Position numbers and translations under genes: made by a program. The notes below the pieces were generated by a model. It was given only the letters and a program-made list of their open reading frames with translations, was not told where the DNA came from and made no database searches. This document shows positions 7,165 through 13,298 of a stretch of 17,649 bases of DNA, one piece after another. The stretch lies in the NCBI GenBank assembly GCA_036794395.1, contig DAIRGS010000147.1, positions 1 to 17,649 on the forward strand, written 5' to 3'. The stretch is from DASXMX01 sp036794395. GTDB lineage: Bacteria > Planctomycetota > Phycisphaerae > Tepidisphaerales > Tepidisphaeraceae. Positions within the stretch are counted from its first letter, which is position 1, and each line of letters starts with the position of its first letter.

Positions 7165-8663
7165 GAGACGATCGCCTTCTCCATTTCCTCGTTCGGCCGC
7201 CAGACTTTGATTTGGCCGGTCGCAACGAGCGACCCATCTTCGTGGCGAATGTCGCCTTCGACAAGTCCGAAGTCGCCGAACCGGGCGACCTTTCTTAAAT
7301 GGATGATGAGCTTCTGGCCGACGCGGGCTTGCCCGGTGATTTGCAAGTCCTTGATGCCCAGAAGCAGTCCCTGCTGATCGGCTGTTTCGTGGGCCCAGCG
7401 ATGGAATCCATGCGTGGCGGCGAAAGATTGAGCGATCATTTCGACATACGCCACTTCATCGAGGACGCCGGTTTCGTCCGTCCAAAGGGAGTTGGGAGGA
7501 ATCGTGAATTCCACGCGAGACGTGCGTTCGCCGATCTGCGTGAGGCGGTCGATCATTCGAATTGAGGGGCCATGGGGGATGTACTTTGAAGCGTCGGCGG
7601 GCATGAGTTCGACGGGTGCGTCGGCGGCTTTCCAGCACATTGAGTCCCCGGCCAGGTAGTCGCCGGTCATTTGATAAGCGGCCCCGCGGCAGCCGTAGCA
7701 ATCGGTGGATTTTGAACAGGTCCGGCACGGTTCCTTCACTTTGTCCCCAAACCCGCGCAGGTTTTCGAGTACCTCGCTCAGAACCAGAATGTCTCGAAGC
7801 GGCTCGGTGCGAATGTTGCCGAGCGGAATCGTGACCCCGACACACGCGAAGACAGTTCCGCATGCGGTGACATGGCAAGCGTAGAGGTGCCGTTTGCACG
7901 ACCGACCGATGAGCGATGGCGGCGTCGTCCAGGTTCGATCAAACTCCTCGCGATCGATCCGGCCCAGTTCCTCAAACATCGCGCGGGCCGGGTTCGGCGA
8001 TACCAATTTCAATTGGTGTTCCACGCCATTCCGGGGCGTGATGATTTGCACGTGCGGGTCGATCCCCCGCACTCGGGCCCATCGCCAGATGCCCGGGATT
8101 TCATCCAGATTTTCCTCGCCGGCTGAAATCCGGATCGCCAGCGCCGGGTTGCCCGGTTCTCCGTAGCCCGCCTCCCGCAACGCGCTCAGCGCCGGCAACC
8201 CGTCAATTCCGGCGAGCGCATCAACTGGAACCGACATCGACACATTGTGCCCGTGCAGAAACGAAGCCAGAGCTGGCGTCATTACTTCGTTGGCGAACAA
8301 TTCGATCCGCAAACCTTCCGAGTGCAGGTGATCGACGATTTCTTCAAGATGGGGATATTGCTCTGTTTCCCCATCGACAAGGATCACCTGCCGGCACCCC
8401 AGCGATTTCGCCTGTCCGATCAGTTCGCGAATCTCGTCGGCGGTGAGCACCTGCCTGGGCGGGCCACCTGCGTCGCGACAATTCACGCATGTGCATTCGG
8501 AAGTGCTCGACAGCTCGAGTTCCAGCGACAAGATTCCCTGCCGCGCGGCGCACGCCGCGATCTCCTCGGCGCTAAAGCCATATCCTTCGATTCGAATTGA
8601 ACAATCGCCGCGCAATCGTGCTCCGGTAGATTCAACTCTTCTGCCCATCCAGAGCAAACGCAT
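7161..8663 (-). CDS. Radical SAM/SPASM protein fused to an ApeP-like hot-dog dehydratase
   Basis: 500 aa with two parts. Residues about 45-345 are radical SAM: LELELSS strand, then Cys57/Cys59/Cys62 (ECTCVNC, a CX1CX2C spacing instead of CX3CX2C), VDGET (96-100) at the GGEP position and FANEV (123-127) at the next strand. A SPASM-type auxiliary cluster region follows: C256-X12-G269-X4-C274, then CX2CX5CX2C (C313, C316, C322, C325) and C343. Residues about 358-490 are a hot-dog domain like ApeP: IPHGPSIRMIDR (362-373, His364) and YVEMIAQSFAATHG (406-419, Glu408). Known: ApeP partners ApeI in polyene dehydration. Inferred: the radical SAM part modifies the ACP-bound chain. Start ATG 8663 has no Shine-Dalgarno; ATG 8648 (Met6) is an alternative. 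No separate ApeP-like gene is visible. Confidence 0.88.
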   Translation of the reverse strand: MRLLWMGRRVESTGARLRGDCSIRIEGYGFSAEEIAACAARQGILSLELELSSTSECTCVNCRDAGGPPRQVLTADEIRELIGQAKSLGCRQVILVDGETEQYPHLEEIVDHLHSEGLRIELFANEVMTPALASFLHGHNVSMSVPVDALAGIDGLPALSALREAGYGEPGNPALAIRISAGEENLDEIPGIWRWARVRGIDPHVQIITPRNGVEHQLKLVSPNPARAMFEELGRIDREEFDRTWTTPPSLIGRSCKRHLYACHVTACGTVFACVGVTIPLGNIRTEPLRDILVLSEVLENLRGFGDKVKEPCRTCSKSTDCYGCRGAAYQMTGDYLAGDSMCWKAADAPVELMPADASKYIPHGPSIRMIDRLTQIGERTSRVEFTIPPNSLWTDETGVLDEVAYVEMIAQSFAATHGFHRWAHETADQQGLLLGIKDLQITGQARVGQKLIIHLRKVARFGDFGLVEGDIRHEDGSLVATGQIKVWRPNEEMEKAIVS

Positions 8664-8674
8664 GTGACTTGATC

Positions 8675-8744
8675 GGGAGTGCGAGGCTCCTGCCGAGCCG
8701 CATTTTTCGACAAAGCTTCAGCTCGGCAGGAGCCTCGCACTCCC
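8675..8744. repeat. Perfect 24-bp inverted repeat with 22-nt loop
   Basis: Arms 8675-8698 and 8721-8744 are exact reverse complements (GGGAGTGCGAGG... and its complement), separated by a 22-nt A/T-richer loop. It occupies nearly all of the 95-bp gap between the acyltransferase stop and the radical SAM start, the only sizeable gap inside the minus-strand operon. No T-run follows either arm, so it is not a classical intrinsic terminator. It resembles a REP-type dispersed palindrome and could stabilise or partition the operon mRNA. Confidence 0.85.
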
Positions 8745-8758
8745 CAAACCCTGCACGA

Positions 8759-9550
8759 TCACTCTACATGCGACTGCCCTGTCTGCCCATCCAGGTGCCG
8801 CGCGATCATGTCGCGGACGAGTGTCTTCAACTTATACGGTGTCATTCCCTCGTACATCTCCGGGGTCACCGCCGGCAGCTTAGACACGGCCACTGTGCCA
8901 GGGTTCAGCCACGCTGATCCGCGCCTGGGAATATTTTCGTTCCCGGAAATGACAAACGGGACGATTTTGACGCGGTTGAGCTGCGCCAGTCGAAACGACG
9001 AGCCGTGGAACGATCCGAGCGCGACCGACCCCGAGCGCGTGCCCTCGGGAAACGCGATGATCGAGCATCCCTGCTGCAACAGCCTGGAGCCCGCCGCGAC
9101 AAACTCTTCGAACGGCATCTCGCGCACGCGCAGAAAACCCGCCAGCCTGGCGAGTTGGCCCATCAGCGGAACGTGGGCCGGCCAGATGTTCAGCACCTGA
9201 ATGCACTCGCACCCGACGTACGCGGTCAGGTACGCATCTGAAGATGACCGATGATTGCAGATGAACAGGAACGGCGGCGTCTCCTGCGGGGCATAATCCA
9301 CATACTTCACGCGCACCAGCGGCCACGCGCAAATGATCATCAGCCTGCCATAAACACCCATGCTCCGACGGATCAGCCACTGAGTTTTCCGCCGGTTCCG
9401 CAGCAGCACGAGAAAGACGCCCACATAGATCGCCGCCAGGCTGATGAAGGTCACCGATACCAGCGGCGCGACCGTCCAGAACCATGCGTTCAACCAGACG
9501 AATCGAATCCACGACCCGATCGACCGCTTTCCCACACCGCGTCCCATCAT
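8759..9550 (-). CDS. PlsC/LPLAT-family 1-acyl-glycerol-3-phosphate-type acyltransferase
   Basis: 263 aa from ATG 9550 (TTG 9553 and ATG 9547 are alternatives in the same frame). A long N-terminal hydrophobic stretch (about residues 22-50) suggests one or two membrane passes. Acyltransferase motifs follow in order: NHRSSSD (99-105), the catalytic HX4D box with H100 and D105; then IAFPEGTRSGS (165-175), the phosphate-binding box; and IVPFVISG (196-203). This family moves an acyl chain from ACP or CoA to a lysophospholipid or a related hydroxyl at the cytoplasmic face of the membrane. It starts five bases after the ACP stop, so it may take the chain directly from that ACP. LPLAT proteins are standard in aryl-polyene clusters, where they are thought to join the polyene to a glycerolipid. 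Acceptor unproven. Confidence 0.88.
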   Translation of the reverse strand: MMGRGVGKRSIGSWIRFVWLNAWFWTVAPLVSVTFISLAAIYVGVFLVLLRNRRKTQWLIRRSMGVYGRLMIICAWPLVRVKYVDYAPQETPPFLFICNHRSSSDAYLTAYVGCECIQVLNIWPAHVPLMGQLARLAGFLRVREMPFEEFVAAGSRLLQQGCSIIAFPEGTRSGSVALGSFHGSSFRLAQLNRVKIVPFVISGNENIPRRGSAWLNPGTVAVSKLPAVTPEMYEGMTPYKLKTLVRDMIARHLDGQTGQSHVE

Positions 9551-9554
9551 CAAA

Positions 9555-9827
9555 TCAACCCAGCTTCTGCTCGCTTCGAATCAGGATGAGGTAGTTATAG
9601 AGGTCCTGCATGCTTCGGATGGATCGAACGCGCTCGTCATCGCGAACCTGCACGGCAAAGCGTTTCTGGATGGCGGCCACGAGATCGACCACGTCGAGGC
9701 TGTCGAGGCCCAGGTCAGCAAAGATCTGCGCTTCGGGCGTAATCTTTTCAGGTGGGATCTCGAAGGAGTCCACGAACACTTCGTTGACCGCCCGGATCAG
9801 CTCAGAATCGGTCATCCCTGTGCTCAT
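9555..9827 (-). CDS. Acyl carrier protein
   Basis: 90 aa. The carrier signature is FADLGLDSLDVVDLV (36-50), with Ser43 as the phosphopantetheine attachment site and the helix II pattern LDVVDLVAAIQKRF behind it. Length and acidity fit a free-standing type II ACP. ATG 9827 is taken as start; ATG 9815 (Met5) is possible, and neither has a good Shine-Dalgarno. First gene of the minus-strand operon and probably its dedicated carrier. Aryl-polyene clusters usually hold two ACPs; only one is seen here. No phosphopantetheinyl transferase is present in the window, so one must be supplied elsewhere. Its next neighbour is an LPLAT acyltransferase, then the dehydratase and ketosynthase genes that would use it. 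Confidence 0.92.
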   Translation of the reverse strand: MSTGMTDSELIRAVNEVFVDSFEIPPEKITPEAQIFADLGLDSLDVVDLVAAIQKRFAVQVRDDERVRSIRSMQDLYNYLILIRSEQKLG

Positions 9828-9899
9828 AACCAGAAGCCGTGTGGAAAGCCCAACTGCAAAAGACGCGAGGAATTCGATACGTTCGGGAAGTTCCAGCCG

Positions 9900-9927
9900 A
9901 GTATATTGAAGGAGGGAACGAATGCAA
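9900..9927 (-). promoter_or_regulatory. Candidate sigma70-type promoter for the ACP-to-GT2 operon
   Basis: On the minus strand TTGCAT (9927-9922), 16 nt, then TATACT (9905-9900). A transcript would begin near 9893, about 66 nt ahead of the ACP ATG at 9827. The layout and -10 hexamer match the promoter drawn for the fabG-type gene. It sits in the 101-bp divergent gap between the ACP gene and the plus-strand acyltransferase. Confidence 0.4.
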
Positions 9928-9928
9928 C

Positions 9929-10885
9929 ATGACTCAGCTCCAACCTAATCCGCCGATGCCGCCTCCGCCGCGCTCCGGCGCCCCACCTGCCGCCGACTGG
10001 GCCGAGCGCGGCATTGGCGCCAGCTGGAAGAACAGATTCTTCTACTGGATCATGCGCATCGGCGGCAAGGCTCGCGGCTACCACATGGCCAATATCGCAT
10101 CCTTGTGGTACGTGCTGTTCTATCCGTCGATTCGGAAACGATGCGGGTTCTATCTCGATCGGCGGTTTCCCGGTCGCGGTGGAGCGTTCGCCAAGCTATT
10201 GGACACGTACCGGCTTGTGCGGAGTTATGCGACGACGCTCGTCGACATCATGGTGCTGGGGATGTTCGGCAGGCAGGCGTTTAAGGCGTCCTGCCCGGAT
10301 CACGACCGCCTTATGGCGATCACCGCCGGCGGACGCGGCTTTGTCCTCATTCACGGCCACGTCGGCTGCTGGCAGGTCGGCATGTCCACGCTTGGGCAGC
10401 TCGGCAGGAAAGTATCGATCGTGATGCTACCCGAACCGCAAATGGTTTCGCTGCTCGGGGCCCAACCCGATGCCGTGATAGACCCGCGCGACGGCCTGCG
10501 CGCTTCGATGCAGATCACCGATGCACTGCTCCGCGGCGACATCGTCGCCATGATGGGAGATCGAACCTTTGGTGGCGAGCAGACGGTGGTGCCCGCGAAA
10601 TTCCTCGGCGGCACGGTGCAACTGCCGATCAGTCCGTACCGAATGGCCTCGGCAACCGGCGTCCCGGTCGTGGTGATGGTCGCGCCGCGGGTTGGCCCCC
10701 GATCCTATGAGCTTCGCCTTGCAAAGGTCATCGAAGTGTCGCCCGGCTTGGGACGAAATGCGGCCAAGTATGCACCGTACGCACAACAATTCTCTGATTG
10801 CATGGAGCAATTCGTTCAGGCCCATCCCTGGCAGTTCGGCAACTTTTACAACCTGTGGCAGGATGCCAATCCGGAAAACTCATGA
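9929..10885 (+). CDS. LpxL/HtrB-like lipid A biosynthesis-type acyltransferase
   Basis: 318 aa from ATG 9929; AAGGAGGG at 9909-9916 lies upstream at a long 12-nt spacing, and the in-frame extension to 9839 is unsupported. A Pro-rich N-terminus (about 5-20) precedes the domain. Family landmarks: FVLIHGHVGCWQVG (138-151) at the HX4(D/E) catalytic position, MMGDRTFGGEQ (208-218), FLGG (225-228) and the HPWQFGNFYNLW tail (299-310). LpxL-type enzymes transfer an acyl group from ACP to lipid A or another glycolipid at the inner membrane. Here the acid of the catalytic box is Gln (H144-X4-Q149), so activity or acceptor may differ. It diverges from the ACP gene and may use that ACP. The TGA stop lies inside the left arm of a repeat element. 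Family call firm; substrate unknown. Confidence 0.85.
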   Translation: MTQLQPNPPMPPPPRSGAPPAADWAERGIGASWKNRFFYWIMRIGGKARGYHMANIASLWYVLFYPSIRKRCGFYLDRRFPGRGGAFAKLLDTYRLVRSYATTLVDIMVLGMFGRQAFKASCPDHDRLMAITAGGRGFVLIHGHVGCWQVGMSTLGQLGRKVSIVMLPEPQMVSLLGAQPDAVIDPRDGLRASMQITDALLRGDIVAMMGDRTFGGEQTVVPAKFLGGTVQLPISPYRMASATGVPVVVMVAPRVGPRSYELRLAKVIEVSPGLGRNAAKYAPYAQQFSDCMEQFVQAHPWQFGNFYNLWQDANPENS

Positions 10886-11068
10886 TTCACCGCAGAGACG
10901 CGGAGCACGCGGAGAAGATAAAAAGAGTTGAACCACGGATAACACGGATACCACGGATAAGAAGCGGACGGACGTGCGCGTTATTCTGTGCCATCCGTGT
11001 CATCCGTGTTATCCGTGGTTTTATTCTTCTCTCTTCTCTGCGTGCTCCGCGTCTCCGCGGTGAATCAT
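10882..11068. repeat. 187-bp nested inverted-repeat element
   Basis: Outer arms 10882-10918 and 11032-11068 are 37-nt inverted copies with two mismatches (CCGCGGAGACGCGGAG type). Inner arms 10931-10958 and 10993-11020 are 28-nt inverted copies with two mismatches, built of short ACGGAT units. The left arm contains the TGA stop (10883-10885) of the acyltransferase; the right arm ends five bases from the stop of the next, convergent gene. The whole could fold into a long stem that ends transcription from both sides. No ORF of interest lies within. A related arm is found at 79-110. Confidence 0.85.
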
Positions 11069-11073
11069 CCTGC

Positions 11074-11556
11074 CTAACGCTGTTCTCGCGGCCCCGGCGT
11101 CAGCAGCTCCAGTGGCGGACTGACGACCTTTGAATCCGCCGCCGGCTGGCTAGGTCCGTAGGATAGCAGCCGTTCGACCCACACCCGCATGAGCCAGCGA
11201 AAAAAGAGCCTCGCATATTTCGCGCCGGCCAGCGCCATGCCCCCGATGAAGCAAAGATGGGAAAGTCCATAGAGCACCGGGCCGCCAATCACCGCGACCC
11301 ATGGGCGCCTTATAAAGATCGCCACCGTTCCCAATACGCTAATGGCCGGCCAACTCATCACGAAACTGAATCCGACCAAAAACACGCCAACCACGATCCG
11401 GACCGTTGGCTTGTGGTCAAATGCGCTCAGGTCGGCGCGCTCGTCGATAGCGCTGCGCACGAAGGGGATTTGTGCCAGCCGCAAGCCGAGCTTGTACAGA
11501 AGACGACGCAACGTTACGTTCCAACTTTGATGTTCAAGCGTGAGTCCATCCACCAA
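11074..11556 (-). CDS. Small membrane protein of unknown function
   Basis: 160 aa if read from TTG 11556; GTG 11553 is the next start and there is no ATG before the membrane part, so the N-terminus is uncertain. I do not recognise the family. Visible: a basic, amphipathic N-terminal region (LRRLLYKLGLRLAQIPF), then two or three hydrophobic segments between about residues 50 and 112 (VRIVVGVFLVGFSFVM; ISVLGTVAIF; VAVIGGPVLYGLSHLCFIGGM), an Arg-rich stretch RLFFRWLMRVWVERLL, and a polar Pro/Ser-rich tail. The Arg/Lys-flanked helices are typical of a small inner-membrane protein. It is convergent with the LpxL-like gene across the repeat element and divergent from the GT25-like gene, whose start lies within about 20 bp or overlaps. 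Coding is likely but not certain. Confidence 0.6.
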   Translation of the reverse strand: MVDGLTLEHQSWNVTLRRLLYKLGLRLAQIPFVRSAIDERADLSAFDHKPTVRIVVGVFLVGFSFVMSWPAISVLGTVAIFIRRPWVAVIGGPVLYGLSHLCFIGGMALAGAKYARLFFRWLMRVWVERLLSYGPSQPAADSKVVSPPLELLTPGPREQR

Positions 11557-11571
11557 CCCCGGCGCGGAAAT

Positions 11572-12390
11572 GTGAACCTACCGCCGAACCCCCAAACTAG
11601 CCAGCCCAGCTCAAACCCGCCGGAGGCCGACGGGTGGAGTTTTTTCGGCCGCATCTACTGCATCTCCCTCTCCACGCGCCCCGACCGTCGCCGATCCGCC
11701 ATGGCCGAATTTGAACGAGTTGGCTTGGCAGATCGAGTCGAATGGATGATCGTCGAAAAGCATCCCTCCAACAGCGAGCAGGGCATCTACGAGTCCCATA
11801 TCGCGTGCCTGAGGGCGGGTTTGGACGCCGGAGCGGACACGGTTCTTATATTTGAGGACGACGTTCTGCTCTCGGGATTTTCCGACGAGGTACTTGCCCG
11901 GTCTATCGCGTTCATGCAATCTGATGTGACGTGGAACGCGTTTTTCTTCGGCGGGTGGGTCAATGCCTCGCGCAGGACGCGGACTCCGTCAGTCGTGCGG
12001 GTGAACTATCGCTGCTCGGCCCACGCATACGTGCTGCACCGGCGCTTCGCGCAAAGGGTTGTCGAACGACCCTGGGATGGCCAGGCGTTTGACGATGTGC
12101 TGCGGGCGATGACCGGCGAACATGCCTACGCCGCCTATCCCCTGTTCGCATTTCAGAGCAACTCGCCGACGGACAACGACAAACGCATCTGGATCGATCG
12201 GATGCGTCGCGCGATTGGCGGCTCGCGGGTTCTTCAGCGCTGGAATGAATTCAGCAGCCTTTACTTCCGGGAACTCGTGATCATTCACGTGCTGGTTGTT
12301 CTAAGCATGGTTCTATTTGCCGTTTTGGCCCACCGTGGCCACTGGTTCCGCCACGAGCCCCTCGATTTCCTTTTTCGCCCCGGCAGTTGA
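11572..12390 (+). CDS. GT25-like glycosyltransferase (LPS-biosynthesis type)
   Basis: 272 aa from GTG 11572; ATG 11530 is a longer option that overlaps the divergent membrane gene by 27 bp, and anything beyond it is that gene in antisense. Recognised by the family 25 pattern: IYCISLSTRPDRRRSAM (28-44), which is the usual N-terminal 'I.LdrrpdRr' strand, GIYESHIACLRAGLDAG (71-87), and VLIFEDDVLL (91-100) with the acidic EDD metal/nucleotide site. Near the C-terminus there is a hydrophobic run (about 236-253), odd for this family and possibly a membrane anchor. GT25 enzymes add galactose or similar sugars to lipopolysaccharide-type acceptors in the cytoplasm. With GT2 at the other end of the cluster, a glycosylated product is plausible. 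The last 78 bp overlap the convergent methyltransferase gene. Confidence 0.8.
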   Translation: MNLPPNPQTSQPSSNPPEADGWSFFGRIYCISLSTRPDRRRSAMAEFERVGLADRVEWMIVEKHPSNSEQGIYESHIACLRAGLDAGADTVLIFEDDVLLSGFSDEVLARSIAFMQSDVTWNAFFFGGWVNASRRTRTPSVVRVNYRCSAHAYVLHRRFAQRVVERPWDGQAFDDVLRAMTGEHAYAAYPLFAFQSNSPTDNDKRIWIDRMRRAIGGSRVLQRWNEFSSLYFRELVIIHVLVVLSMVLFAVLAHRGHWFRHEPLDFLFRPGS

Positions 12391-13152
12391 GATGAACCAA
12401 TGCAGTTCCGGGCTGGTTCCGGATATCCGTGATCGCTGGATTTCGAAGCCCGCCTTTTGGATTCGTTCTTCCAATTGTTCCACCGTCCGATACTGGGCGA
12501 ATTCGCCGGTAAGTGCCCGCCGCAACCGATCAAAGTTCCACTTGAGTGATCCAAAACCCCGCGGCTTCATTGGCGCCCGGATAAACAGGTAATTCCCCGC
12601 GCTCATCCGGTTCCAGATGCGCGAAAGAGTCAGATCCAGATCGGAATCATTGAGGAGATACAGCACATCCAGGGAAAACACCGCATCGAACTGATCTGGA
12701 AGCGCCGCGGATTCAAAATCTGGCGCAGCGCCCTGCAAGACGTGGCCGCGGCTTCCAAGCACGCGCTGAGCCGCGCGCACGCGTTGGCCGCTCGGTTCGA
12801 CGGCGTACAATTCCGCGGTGTCGAACCATTCCAGTAAAAATGCGCTGGCGATTCCATAACCGCAGCCCAGATCCAGGATCGTCCTGACGTTCGTTACCGA
12901 TCCGAGAAACTCGGGCAACTCGTCGAACATGGCATCGAGCCGGGTCTTGCACCAGGCGAACATGAGTGGGTGGAATTCATATGGCTGAAAACGCAACAGG
13001 ATGCGCTGGCGAAAATTGAGTGCTCCGGCACCGTCATTTCGCACGCGCATCAGCGGCCGCATGACTGCGCGGAATACGAAGCGAATCACCAGCGGGAGAA
13101 ATACGATCGCCGCGAGCACAACGATCCAGAAGCCAATTTTTGATAAGTCCAT
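12313..13152 (-). CDS. Membrane-anchored class I SAM-dependent methyltransferase
   Basis: 279 aa from ATG 13152; ATG 13170 and GTG 13203 are upstream options, but a promoter-like pair places transcription near 13179, which leaves room only for the ATG starts. A single transmembrane helix (about 8-30, FWIVVLAAIVFLPLVIRFVF) precedes the enzyme. SAM-binding motif I is TILDLGCGYGIAS (91-103), with acidic Glu119 at the end of strand 2, and FDAVFSLDVLYLL near 154-167 matches the post-motif region of the Methyltransf_11/25 type. The target cannot be read from sequence; in aryl-polyene pathways methyltransferases act on the head group, and that is the simplest guess here. Its C-terminal 26 codons overlap the end of the GT25-like gene in antisense. 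Confidence 0.85.
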   Translation of the reverse strand: MDLSKIGFWIVVLAAIVFLPLVIRFVFRAVMRPLMRVRNDGAGALNFRQRILLRFQPYEFHPLMFAWCKTRLDAMFDELPEFLGSVTNVRTILDLGCGYGIASAFLLEWFDTAELYAVEPSGQRVRAAQRVLGSRGHVLQGAAPDFESAALPDQFDAVFSLDVLYLLNDSDLDLTLSRIWNRMSAGNYLFIRAPMKPRGFGSLKWNFDRLRRALTGEFAQYRTVEQLEERIQKAGFEIQRSRISGTSPELHWFISTAGAKKEIEGLVAEPVATVGQNGK

Positions 13153-13185
13153 GAGTGATGCCGTGGCCATCCAACGAATTAAAAG

Positions 13186-13214
13186 ATTATTCCGAATTTC
13201 CACGGGTCAGGCAA
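13186..13214 (-). promoter_or_regulatory. Candidate promoter for the methyltransferase gene
   Basis: On the minus strand TTGCCT (13214-13209), 17 nt, then AATAAT (13191-13186). Predicted transcription start near 13179, 27 nt ahead of ATG 13152. It lies in the gap divergent to the ketoreductase promoter. Confidence 0.4.
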
Positions 13215-13242
13215 CGTCGCAATATCAAAACACGGCCTCGGT

Positions 13243-13270
13243 TTGATGTACTGCGCCACACCGTTATACT
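13243..13270 (+). promoter_or_regulatory. Candidate sigma70-type promoter for the FabG-type gene
   Basis: TTGATG (13243-13248), 16 nt, TATACT (13265-13270). Transcription from near 13277 would leave a leader of about 22 nt containing AGGAAAGGGAG (13285-13295) directly before TTG 13299. This supports the TTG start and rules out the longer ATG 13155 reading, which would begin upstream of the promoter. Confidence 0.5.
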
Positions 13271-13298
13271 TCAGCCCTCGAGCCAGGAAAGGGAGACT

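Noticed and set aside
10931..11020. Tandem ACGGATAACACGGAT-like units as a possible CRISPR array
   Set aside because: Units are very short, have no spacers of regular length, and are arranged as an inverted pair; no cas genes are present.
11257..11529. N-terminal extension of the GT25-like protein to ATG 11257
   Set aside because: Antisense to the small membrane protein gene and rich in His/Asp/Arg with no family similarity.
13155..13298. N-terminal extension of the FabG-type protein to ATG 13155
   Set aside because: Would start upstream of the candidate promoter, overlaps the divergent methyltransferase control region, and makes the protein 48 residues longer than the family norm.
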